DNA of 31,637 nt from Saccoglossus kowalevskii (lineage: Eukaryota; Hemichordata; Enteropneusta; Harrimaniidae): the NCBI RefSeq assembly GCF_000003605.2, contig NW_003136837.1:16280-47916 (forward strand), written 5' to 3'. Below the pieces are notes generated by a model that did no database searches, was not told the DNA's origin, and saw nothing but the letters and a program-made list of their open reading frames with translations. This document shows positions 1 through 9,453 of this stretch, in pieces. Positions within the stretch are counted from its first letter, which is position 1; the number at the start of each line of letters is the position of its first letter. Position numbers and translations under genes: made by a program.

Positions 1-56
1 ATTCGGTGTTATTTGCTTACTTTACTTCCTATGTCGACAGCAACTATGAGTTTAAA
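1..56. repeat. 56-bp direct repeat, left copy
   Basis: This block starts ATTCGGTGTTATTTGC and ends at GAGTTTAAA. It recurs without a mismatch at 370-425. The two copies flank a tRNA-like segment. Because this copy begins at the window edge, the true repeat may extend further left. Confidence 0.85.
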
Positions 57-369
57 AATTATTTCTCAGTACTTATTCACTGTTAAAATGCTGTACCATT
101 ACTTTCACCATCCTACTACAGCCAGATCTGAAGGCCTTTGCCGCATTCTGGCCATGCTGTGTGGCGCGTATCGCGTGGACGGGTTTCACGTTCTCTGCAC
201 GTAATAAGCTCGGTTATTGGGCATCCTTTTTTGGGGATGCCCGGTGGCCGAGGGGAAGACGTGTAGTGGCGTGAAGCTAGGCGATTAGGTGCCGTACGCG
301 AGCGCCGGTTCGAGTCACGCACGCAGTACGTATTTACTATAATTAGACATAGTCTTTACCTTGCCGTTT
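57..369 (+). mobile_element. tRNA-derived SINE-like insertion
   Basis: Bases 243-256 carry an A-box-like string (TGGCCGAGGGG, the form seen in Ser/Leu tRNAs with a long variable arm). Bases 306-316 carry a B-box-like string (CCGGTTCGAGTCA). The spacing suits an internal RNA polymerase III promoter. The T stem and acceptor stem do not pair properly, so this is a tRNA-derived repeat head rather than a working tRNA. Just upstream, GGGCATCC (219-226) and GGATGCCC (235-242) form an 8-bp hairpin across a T-rich loop. The segment lies between the two 56-bp direct repeats; the exact element ends are not certain. Confidence 0.55.
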
Positions 370-465
370 ATTCGGTGTTATTTGCTTACTTTACTTCCTA
401 TGTCGACAGCAACTATGAGTTTAAATATGGTAATCCATACAGATGAGAAACCATTTCAGTGAAAA
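370..465 (+). pseudogene. C2H2 zinc-finger relic plus right copy of 56-bp repeat
   Basis: Bases 370-425 repeat 1-56 exactly. Read in the frame starting at 370, the sequence continues past the repeat into IHTDEKPFQ and then TGA (463-465), where a zinc finger would have the first Cys codon (TGT). IHTxEKPFQC is the typical C2H2 inter-finger linker. The preceding finger is decayed: one Cys and one His are missing. This looks like a remnant of a gene related to the intact zinc-finger gene 4 kb downstream on the same strand. Confidence 0.5.
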
Positions 466-491
466 GAATAATGTAACAACTTAAGCCTAAT

Positions 492-576
492 GTTCTATTC
501 TATTCTATTCTATTCTATTCTATTCTATTCTATTCTATTCCATTCCATTCTTTTCCATTCTTTTCCATTCTATTCT
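492..576. repeat. (TTCTA)n microsatellite
   Basis: About ten near-perfect TTCTA/TATTC pentamers, then degenerate CATTC and TTTTC variants at the 3' side. Confidence 0.9.
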
Positions 577-659
577 TAGAGCGTATTTAAGTTGGAAATC
601 ACCGGTACTTGTAAATTAATTTCTGAAAACAAAAGTTTTAGTATACTTAACGTTAGAGG

Positions 660-780
660 ACGCAGTCAATATTCGTACATTGATTTCAAAATGGACGAAC
701 AACAGTAAGACTCGTTCGATTGTTGACCGGGAGTAATTTTCAAATGTGGACAGATTCATTCGAAACAGGGAACACTGCAG
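660..780 (+). other. possible untranslated first exon ending at a consensus donor
   Basis: CTGCAG|GTAAGTACC at 775-789 is a near-ideal 5' splice site. Upstream ATGs, such as the one at 692, run into stops within a few codons, so this would be 5' UTR. The next good acceptor on the strand is at 4306, in front of the zinc-finger ORF. The exon's 5' end is unknown, no TATA box is seen, and the link to the zinc-finger gene is inference. Confidence 0.3.
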
Positions 781-1068
781 GTAAGTACCTGAATACTAAA
801 ACATTCTGTATCACCTGAATGAATGAATAGTTTACAAAGATGTACGTACGAGAATGCTTTACGTGTCTGACCTCTTGGAATCGTTGTGTGAGTTACACAG
901 CCTCACAAACCGGCTTACAACGAGCGGTTGGAACACACTCCACATAGAACTGTTGTATGAACAACTAGCACGAACTTCTCATTGTCGTAATCGAAATCGA
1001 TCTGAGATTAATTTAATTGCAAAAACATAAACCCGTGTATCTTCTCGGAGTTGATCATTCGAAATTAT

Positions 1069-1083
1069 GGGGGGGGGGGGGGG
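1069..1083. repeat. G15 homopolymer
   Basis: Fifteen consecutive G in AT-rich surroundings. A second tract of 13 G lies at 26878-26890. The exact length is liable to sequencing or assembly error. Confidence 0.9.
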
Positions 1084-1728
1084 TACAGAAAAAGATGAAC
1101 TAAAGGCTTCTTGCGTGAAAACAGAAAGAGGAGGCAGCTGATGATGGTGGTGGTTCGTAAAATTAAGCGAATTGGTATACAATATTCTAATCTCTTGTGT
1201 AATTTAAAATATATTATAGAATAATTTTTTTGTAGAATAGAACCGTTATTGCTATCCATAATTCTAACCCATATTTCCGGTTTTGATGAAAAATACAATA
1301 AAATATTATATTTCGAAAACATAAAAAATTACCAACACTAACAATACAGGAACAATTTGTATTTCCTAAAGTACTAGTAGCTGGTCTCTAGTTATTAAAT
1401 GTTTATGAAAAAATAACCTACATGTACATTTGATAGAAAACAAAAAAATGTCAACATCATAGAAATGGTTTTTTTGCACAAAGTTAAAGTGAGTAACAAT
1501 CTTTGATGGTATTGTTATTGTGACATTTGCCTAATATTTGACCAACAGATAACACTTTATCAGGTTAATAATGGACATGAATATTTGCTACTTATTTTCA
1601 AGCTAATAGTATTAGATCATAAAGTAAGCTAACCTTTTAGGTAAGAATATTTATAAGCATCACATGTTTTTGATTGAATTCAACCTTTTTTGAAAGAATA
1701 GTGTGTGAACATACTTTTTTTATGGCTA
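1084..1728. other. non-coding, AT-rich, no gene seen
   Basis: Stops are frequent in all frames, and no motif beyond short A/T runs is recognisable. It may be intron of the zinc-finger gene if the donor at 781 is real. Confidence 0.5.
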
Positions 1729-2240
1729 CTGCATTATCATGGTCAACGTCAAAACATGCTGCATTATCATGGTCAACGTCAAAACATGCTGCATTATCAT
1801 AGTCAACGTCAAAACATGCTGCATTATCATGGTCAACGTCAAAACATGCTGCATTATCATGGTCAACGTCAAAACATGCTGCATTATCATGGTCAACGTC
1901 AAAACATGCTGCATTATCATGGTCAATGTCAAAACATGCTGCATTATCATGGTCAACGTCAAAACATGCTGCATTATCATGGTCAATGTCAAAACATGCT
2001 GCATTATCATGGTCAACGTCAAAACATGCTGCATTATCATGGTCAACGTCAAAACATGCTGCATTATCATGGTCAACGTCAAAACATGCTGCATTATCAT
2101 GGTCAACGTCAAAACATGCTGCATTATCATGGTCAACGTCAAAACATGCTGCATTATCATGGTCAACGTCAAAACATGCTGCATTATCATGGTCAATGCC
2201 AAAACATGCTGCATTATCATGGTCAATGTCAAAACATGCT
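1729..2240. repeat. 30-bp minisatellite, ~17 copies
   Basis: Sixteen complete 30-bp units plus partial ends. Each unit contains GGTCAACGTCAAAACATGC and then TGCATTATCAT. Copies are nearly identical. Most differences fall in the one CpG-bearing stretch: CAACGTC becomes CAATGTC in the units starting at 1921, 1981 and 2221, and CAATGCC at 2191. One unit (1801) has AGTC for GGTC. Because 30 is divisible by three, several frames on both strands stay open through the array; none is a credible protein. Confidence 0.97.
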
Positions 2241-2907
2241 AAAGTGAAACAGCAATGTTGTATTTGACCATGAGTTTCTACAGAAAATGTTATGGTATTG
2301 TCATTCTTATTCATGAAAAAAATGTTTAAAATTTACATGTATATTATCTGTGTGTTGAAAATGGTAAAACATGTTATAACTTGTGCAATTTTCATGTTGT
2401 TTATTTCTGTTACTGTCTTGAGATTGTAATGCATTGTCCAGCATTGTGATCACATTTTGACAATATTAATCATAATATATCCGGCACAAGTCTTTTTAAA
2501 CATCTGTGTCGATAGAAAGGATAGTATACACAAAAATAATTAGCTCAAATCAATAGACCAAAAGAGGATTAAAATCAGTTCACTATCTTTTGTATTTTTT
2601 GTGATTTGTGATTATCACAGGTTCGGGGCGTTATTATGACTGTTCATACACAAAAACCACGCTCGAGCACTCGCACACAACAAGAACATCATGGCACATT
2701 ATATCATATTTATATACATAAAGCAAGAAAACAAAACTAACGTCATAACTGTTATATTTCTGAATTATGGATTCAATATGCATATTGTTCATTTAAATAC
2801 AACTGTACTCCCATATTCTACAGTCTGGCTTTAGGAATAATTGCCAAAATAAGTTCACATTAATTATCAGTACCAAACCAAATTAATCAATGCAATTTCA
2901 GTAATTA
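2241..2907. other. non-coding, no gene seen
   Basis: AT-rich DNA with no coding frame, splice pair or repeat unit that I can support. Confidence 0.5.
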
Positions 2908-2951
2908 CTCGGCCTTTCCACGGAATCTGTGGCACACTCACTCAGGGAGCC
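2908..2951 (-). mobile_element. SINE tail fragment
   Basis: TCTGTGGCACACTCACTCAGG and its flank closely match part of the fuller minus-strand SINE at 3541-3707 (TCTGTGGCACACTCACCCAGG). It appears to be a truncated second copy. Confidence 0.5.
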
Positions 2952-3540
2952 CTATTGTTATTGTTCTGATTTTTCTTCCACTTCTTTTTTTGTCTTCTTC
3001 TTCCACTGTTATTTTTGTTCTTCTGTCTGAGAAAGCCACTAACAAAATTATATCAAATTGTCTACACTGGTTTTCTTCTGTCAACTGGTTTGGCAGACAT
3101 GTTACTTTGAAGTTAAACTGGCCATTTCAAACCTTTTTTTGTTGTAGCATTATTGGTATGCGGGTTATGTATTTGCCTGAATAAAAACTTTAGTGATCAT
3201 GTGACATTTTCTGCAATGTAGCTCAAAGCTAGCTACATGTAAATGTTAGTTTACACTCAGACTACTACACCTGGGTAGTTGTTGATTTCTTTTTAAATAT
3301 TTTTTTGTGCCAGGCGACAGTTTCGGACATTGAGTGTCACTGTTGTCTCTCCTGACTTTTTTTCTGTATGTGCAAATTGCAAGTGCTAGTGACGACACAT
3401 AGTGCATTTTGCCACAGAAGTCATATTCATGTTTGGAACTACATGACAGGGCTGTGTGGCCATCTTTCTGTCAAATGGCAATTAGTACACAAGCACCTGC
3501 GGACCTTACGGTAACCAAGGTTCCCCCAAAGTCGCATTCA

Positions 3541-3707
3541 TTAGTGAATGAATCTCGGCCAGTGGAATTGGCCTTCCCATTGAGTCTGTGGCACACTCAC
3601 CCAGGGTAGGGGTCGACCCTTTGATGTTCAGCCTAAGGTAGGATTTGAACTTGGGTCTACCCATCATGAGTCTGGTGCAACAACCACTATGCTACCAGTG
3701 ACCGGTT
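3541..3707 (-). mobile_element. tRNA-derived SINE (minus strand)
   Basis: On the minus strand, TAGCATAGTGGTTG (3681-3694) matches an RNA polymerase III A box and AAGTTCAAATCC (3641-3652) matches a B box at the usual spacing. A non-tRNA body follows (through 3606-3553) and shares sequence with the fragment at 2908-2951. The tRNA part does not fold into a proper cloverleaf. The 3' end of the element on the left is uncertain and may extend to about 3480. Confidence 0.65.
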
Positions 3708-4306
3708 GTTGATTTAAGTATGTGATTATTTCATCTAATCTGCATGATGATTAGTGGCTTTTAAGCTACTTGAATGATATCTTTACAGATTAAAAAGATT
3801 TTGTTCAATTTCTAGTTAATTTTATCAACTTTAATAGACCATTTTCCGTTCACTTATATGTGAAATCTAACATAAAGAACAAAGGTCATAGCATTGCAGT
3901 AACATCAAATCATTGCATGGGATTCAACTATTTCCACTCTTAATTAATAAAGTGCTATACACATTTGATAATGTTTGATAATTTGATAATGTTGTAAAGA
4001 AATCTTAACGATATATCCCTCTTTGAAAAATAGGCATTTCAATAATGAAACCCAAGTTCAAAATCAAATGATTTGATTTTGACAGCAGGCGATCGATTTG
4101 CATGTTTCAAGCATTACGTAAAATCTAGCAATGGGTGAAAAATTACATATTTTTTGGATTGCAACGCTTTCACATTGTGTTTTCAAGTTCTTCTTAAATA
4201 TGCTTGTCTTAACTTTTTAATAATTTTAATTCACTTCTGATACATTCCAATACCTTCAGCCTACAGGAGTTCTTTCTAAGCTTCCTTTGATTTATTCTAC
4301 TTTCAG
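3708..4306. other. non-coding; short palindrome at 4059-4081
   Basis: AT-rich DNA, probably intron or upstream flank of the zinc-finger gene. CAAAATCAAAT and its reverse complement surround one central base at 4059-4081. TTTGATAATG repeats locally at 3963-3992. No coding sequence was found. Confidence 0.45.
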
Positions 4307-4508
4307 GATTTATGTATCATCTTGCTGACACTCGCTTCATAAATAGGTGGAACCAATAACCAGTGTCTGTAACGCCAGCATGGATCTTGGTAGATGGGTA
4401 TTTGTGTTATGAATTACTGATGTTCAGCAGTTGTGAACCTGTCACATCGACCAGTGCATTACACATACACTATAACAGAGAAGTCAAGTGAAATCACCAA
4501 CAACAGAA
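4307..4508 (+). other. probable 5' leader of the zinc-finger coding exon
   Basis: TTTATTCTACTTTCAG at 4291-4306 is a good 3' splice site, so an exon may start at 4307. The reading frame of the zinc-finger protein is closed by a TAA at 4473-4475. A second possible acceptor, CACTATAACAG, ends at 4478 and would keep the frame open from 4479. The leader could therefore be wholly untranslated, or a short upstream coding exon could splice in at 4479. Confidence 0.4.
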
Positions 4509-6866
4509 ATGCAAGGCAGTGCTGATAACGCCTCAAGCACTGAGGACACTGTTATCCATCCAGTCACACCAACCAATCAACTAGACATACATTTTAGCAG
4601 TGACAGCGTAGTGAAATCACCAACAACAGAAATGCAAAGCAGTGCTGATAACACCACATTAACCACACCCACCAATCAACTAGGTGTTCAATATCACGGT
4701 AACAGTTTAATGAAATCATCAGTAACAATAATACAAAGATGTGATAATAAAGGCACATTCATTACCCAGGGTACTATTCTTCATCCTGTTAGTCAGAAAG
4801 CATATCAATGTGAGCACTGTGATGAGAGTTTTATGTACTATATAGATCTGAGGCAGCATTTGAAAATTCATACTGGGATCAAACCATATCACTGTGAACA
4901 CTGCGGAAAGAGTTTTATAACAATGAGTAAATTAGAATGCCACATAAGAACACACACTGGTGAGAAACCATATAGATGTGTCTTATGTAACAAGGCATTT
5001 GCTGAATCAAGTAAACTGAAACGACACATGAGAAAACATACTGGCGATAAACCATATGAATGTAAGCAATGCGGGAGGAAATTTGCTTACTCTGGAAATT
5101 TCACACAGCACATTAAACAGCACACAACCGTTCAGAAACCGTATCAATGTGAACACTGTGCCGAGAATTTTGTTCTCTACAACGATTTAAGACAGCATCT
5201 GAAAATCCACACTGGAGTAAAGAAATTCCACTGTAAACAATGTGAAAAAAGTTTTATTTCCTACAGTAAACTTGAATGCCATATAAGAACACACACTGGT
5301 GAGAAGCCATACCAATGTGTGTTATGTGACAAGGCATTTGCTGAATCAAGTAAACTGAAACGACATATGAGAAAACATACTGGTTATAAACCACATGAAT
5401 GTCAGGACTGTGGGAAGAGATTTGCTTATTCAGGTAATTTTAAGCATCATATTAGAAAACATACAACTGTCAGTTGTCAGAAAACCTATCAGTGCGACTA
5501 CTGTGAGGAAAGTTTTGAGGAATTTAAATTTCTAAGTCGGCATATGCATGTACATACAGGCGTAAAATTATATCCCCAGGAAAAGACTGCAGAGAGTTTG
5601 ACTTTGCCAAAAACAATACAAACTGATGGGAAACCATTTCAATGTGGAAGGTGTGACAAAGTATTTGCTGAGGCACATACTCTGAAGCAGCATGTAAATG
5701 TGACAGACCATACCGGTAATAAACCCTATAAATGTCAACAGTGTAGGCGTCGTTTTGCGTATTCAAGTTATCTAAAACTACATGTCAAAACTCATACTAA
5801 ACCCTATCAATGTGAACAATGTGGGAAAGGTTTTTCTAATGAAAATATTCTGACCCAACATTCGAGGACACACACTGGTGAGAAACCATATCAGTGTTAC
5901 TTTTGTGAAAAAAGTTTCTCCTATTTGCAGTGCCTGAAAAGACACACTAAAGTACATCTGAGTGAAAAGAAGTACTTGTATCAATGTAGACATTGTGAGA
6001 AAAGTTTCCCTCAGTTAGATTGGTTACACGAACATCTAGAGACTCACAAAGTTGTGAAACCATATACATGTAATTGTTGTAATGAGTATTTTCAAAATGC
6101 CAGTGAACTGAGGGAACATAGGAGAACACATACTGATGATATGCTATATGAGTGTAAACTATTGAAATTACATGTAAAAACACGTACGTTGGAGGAGCTA
6201 TACGAGTGCAAACTCTGCCACAAGAAGTTTGATTCGTTGAATAAAATGAAATACCATATCAGATTGCATACAGGAGTGAAACCGTATCATGAACAGACCA
6301 ATAAAGGTGAAGTAAACCAACCTACCGAGGTATTATACAACCATGATGGCATGGACAATAGAATAAATCACACCGATATTCAGAATCAGTTTACAGAAAC
6401 AACTGCAGATAGAATGTTTTATCATTGTGTCAGTTGCTTTAAAAATGTTGTGTATTTAAGTGATGCAATCTGCAAACAGTGTGAGATACTGCATCAAACT
6501 GACGACATAAATAACCATATGACTGAGAAAGCTTATACGTATTGGTGTGAATATTGTGATCATTATTTTAATCATTTATCTGACTTTGATGGTCAGTCAC
6601 ATCTATGTCTTGATGTTTTTAAGTTTATTTACAGTCAAACCACAAATCTGAATTTTCTGGCTGGTAATCAGTGTATGCGTGTGATTGAGAAGACTACAGA
6701 GACGATGAATTCATATCATCCACAGAATGAATCGTTTTATTCTTTAGAATATTTGAATAACGGCAGTGACTGCGTAATTCCACTGAGATATCAAGTCGAT
6801 GATGGAGGTATTATAATAACAGAGGAGGATTGTGTAGAGATGTTCAGAGTTAATTTTTCATTCTAA
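4509..6866 (+). CDS. multi-C2H2 zinc-finger protein
   Basis: Likely nuclear DNA-binding protein, perhaps a transcription regulator; its target is unknown. The frame is open from 4476, but the first ATG is at 4509 (4488 is GTG), giving 785 residues. About 16 C2H2 fingers run from residue 99 to 587, some joined by TGEKP linkers. Fingers 1-4 (99-211) and 5-8 (212-326) are a duplicated four-finger block: fingers 3 and 7 share the helix ESSKLKR, and fingers 4 and 8 share FAYSGNF. Residues 327-432 look like a third block (fingers 9, 10, 11) whose second finger has decayed around TAESLTLP. At residue 547, YECKLLKLHVKTRT is a finger missing about ten residues. The N-terminus repeats KSPTTEMQ with SADN, with a third weaker copy. 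The last ~190 residues have only imperfect Cys/His clusters. No KRAB, SCAN, BTB or ZAD domain was recognised. Confidence 0.9.
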   Translation: MQGSADNASSTEDTVIHPVTPTNQLDIHFSSDSVVKSPTTEMQSSADNTTLTTPTNQLGVQYHGNSLMKSSVTIIQRCDNKGTFITQGTILHPVSQKAYQCEHCDESFMYYIDLRQHLKIHTGIKPYHCEHCGKSFITMSKLECHIRTHTGEKPYRCVLCNKAFAESSKLKRHMRKHTGDKPYECKQCGRKFAYSGNFTQHIKQHTTVQKPYQCEHCAENFVLYNDLRQHLKIHTGVKKFHCKQCEKSFISYSKLECHIRTHTGEKPYQCVLCDKAFAESSKLKRHMRKHTGYKPHECQDCGKRFAYSGNFKHHIRKHTTVSCQKTYQCDYCEESFEEFKFLSRHMHVHTGVKLYPQEKTAESLTLPKTIQTDGKPFQCGRCDKVFAEAHTLKQHVNVTDHTGNKPYKCQQCRRRFAYSSYLKLHVKTHTKPYQCEQCGKGFSNENILTQHSRTHTGEKPYQCYFCEKSFSYLQCLKRHTKVHLSEKKYLYQCRHCEKSFPQLDWLHEHLETHKVVKPYTCNCCNEYFQNASELREHRRTHTDDMLYECKLLKLHVKTRTLEELYECKLCHKKFDSLNKMKYHIRLHTGVKPYHEQTNKGEVNQPTEVLYNHDGMDNRINHTDIQNQFTETTADRMFYHCVSCFKNVVYLSDAICKQCEILHQTDDINNHMTEKAYTYWCEYCDHYFNHLSDFDGQSHLCLDVFKFIYSQTTNLNFLAGNQCMRVIEKTTETMNSYHPQNESFYSLEYLNNGSDCVIPLRYQVDDGGIIITEEDCVEMFRVNFSF

Positions 6867-6962
6867 GTAAACTCATCATCTGAAAGGCTGTATGTGTTTC
6901 TTATGATCTGACTGCACAGTTCAATGTAATTGATCATCAATATTAAATACTCAAAATAACTA

Positions 6963-6968
6963 AATAAA
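6963..6968 (+). promoter_or_regulatory. candidate polyadenylation signal for the zinc-finger gene
   Basis: AATAAA 97 bases after the stop codon. Another AATAAA lies at 7143-7148. Confidence 0.45.
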
Positions 6969-9453
6969 TAATCTATAATCTGCACTTTATACTTATATCT
7001 TCAGCATGCATGTATTTGTTGAAATACTGAACTCACCAAATAGACCATGCCATATTTGCTCTATTAGTGGATCATACGATTAAGTAAATTTCAGAAATGT
7101 TTCTCTGGTCAAAATAAGTAATATTTCTATGATTTAGTATACAATAAATGTCATTTTTGGCATTACATGCTTCTAAAAAAGCAGATACTACAATACACAT
7201 ACTTCAAGGAAGATACCCACATTTGTGGTGCATTTTTGGTCATTGTATGCTTTAAAGTGATTCCAATGTTTGTGATATTAGTTCAACAATGGTACCAAAT
7301 ACTAGGACTCAACAGCTCCATACAATATTGTCACTAGAAAGGTTACACCATTGTAGATTGTGCCAACAGTGATTAAAGTGACAATGATCTCATAGTCAGT
7401 GTCTATTGGATAATGCACACAATGTTGCTGACACAGACTGGCAATTATTTGATTGACCATATATTTCCATCTTTTATGTATTTTTTGACATGTGCATAAT
7501 CCTTTGGAACTTTGTTAAAATTTGAGGGCAGAGTAACCTTTATATTGGAATAAGAGATTCTGTTTGTTCTCAACTTGTTGGTTTCACATATTTGTCTTGT
7601 AATTCTATATCCTGTTTCTATTCAGTATATGTGAGCTTATTCTCATTATTGGATTTTTTACTACTTCTAAATCATTTTTTTAAAGATACGTTGTCTTTCA
7701 ATTGTCTATATGTGTGTGACTTATTAGTGTGAGAATTTTTCCTAACTTTTTTGAAGTTGAAGTTTCATTTCCATTCTGTAGATCTGCATAAAACTTACAC
7801 TCCTAAAAATCCTAAAGTGTTTTTGATTGATTACAATAATAAAATGTACTGGTATGTTTGATTTGGTATTAAACAACAAGACATTCAGTGCAGACATAGA
7901 AGGTACCCTACTACCTTCCATGGTTCAGTCTATGCTAAAAGATTTATTGCCAAATTAATTATTTTTCATGGTGATCAAAATCATTTGGAGGTGTTCTGCA
8001 TAAAATAATCGGAATACAACTTAAAATAGTTCTTTTACCTTTTCTATTATTGTTGTGATGACTTTATTTTTATTTTTGGCTCCCATGTCCAGAGCACAAA
8101 GAAAAACTCATGTCAGTAATTCTGCTTGAAATATATATTGGGAAAAGGAGACCACACCCCTATTGTCAAGTGGAATATACAAAGTCTGAAAGCGTTGATT
8201 ATGCAATGCATGAATGCTATACGCATTGACTTTTTTGAATTTGGAGCCATTGTTTTCATATAATTTGCATACTGAAATTGTAACAGATGAACAATGTATG
8301 TAATATTTGCATAAAGATCAACTGACCAGAAGTTCTGAAACTTCCGGACACATCAAAGCAGAGTAAATTGCTATGGAAACCAACATATGTTATATATTCG
8401 CTGATATCCACAATATTTTTATTAGCACATTTTCCCTTTAATATTTGCAAATATCAATAGATGTACATTGCATGAACAATAAAGTTCACATCACCACCCG
8501 TCAGTCACCTAACTTTACTACTCAGGTAACTCTCAACCATAGTCACTGCTTTCACAACTTGTGACTGAGACATGTTTAAACTACTGTCTTTTTAGCTAGC
8601 ATGTTATTTTAGCTAATCTGTAAATTCGCTAATTCAAGATGCAGCTAATTTAAGTCTATTCTCACAGGGAGATAGTCAACACTTTAGCTAATTTAAGATT
8701 CTGTTAATTCATGTCAAGAATCAAATCTTCTAAAATTGCATGCAGCTATTTCAACATATGTTCTATAGTAATCTTCTGAATGATACCACTGCATACAGTG
8801 TTAGAAATTACAATTGTACATTGTTTTCTGATTACACTCTTATATGAGAAACTAATAATAGTTATAATTTACTTTCTCACATAATTCTTGGTTTTAACAA
8901 TTTATTGATAAGTGTCAATTAATTTAAACTTTTGTTTTTTGTAGCTTGATTCATTGTGTATACTGTTAATTAAAATAATTAGTATTATTGAATACAATTT
9001 TTGTGATGTCAATTTCTCTGTGCTTGTTACAAAAATGTTAACCAAATTTTGCTAGTTATATCTGTCGATGACAGAGGTATGCACATTCTTGCAAAAATCT
9101 GAGTTTGAAATCTGAACAGCAATTTGTATGCAAACCAGAGAGTGAAAAAAAATCATGAACTTAGATTTCTGATAAAATTTTGAATAATTTGTGGAAAGAT
9201 CATGGTTAGATAAAATCTGATTCAATTGATAGATTTAATTTTGTTTCTCATTGTATATGTTTTCATATTTTAGTATGTTAGTACAGTAAGATCATCCAAG
9301 AATCAAACTCTGTTCAATCATGGACCCACCACCATGAAATACCAATTTAAAAAATTAGTAAATTACCAATTTATCAATCTAAATACGTCATAAAAAACAT
9401 CCCCATTATAAATTTAAAATTAGAAATTTCAACTGTTCCATTGTCTACAATTT
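6969..9453. other. intergenic DNA, no gene seen
   Basis: AT-rich with frequent stops. The only local structure noticed is a loose recurrence of TTAGCTAATTTAAG-like strings at 8590-8710. No exon, RNA gene or mobile element can be supported. Confidence 0.5.

Noticed and set aside
233-320. Functional Ser/Leu-type tRNA gene
   Set aside because: A- and B-box strings are present, but the T stem and acceptor stem do not pair, so a SINE head is the better reading.
1729-2240. CRISPR-like array
   Set aside because: Units are contiguous with no unique spacers, and the DNA is clearly from an animal genome.
1637-2314. Four overlapping repeat-encoded open frames
   Set aside because: Same cause: a 30-bp minisatellite open in several frames at once.
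2990-3184. 64-codon open frame
   Set aside because: Low-complexity pyrimidine-rich start, no domain and no splice or promoter signals.
3641-3700. Functional minus-strand tRNA gene
   Set aside because: Promoter boxes fit but the cloverleaf does not, and adjoining non-tRNA sequence recurs at 2908, as expected of a SINE.
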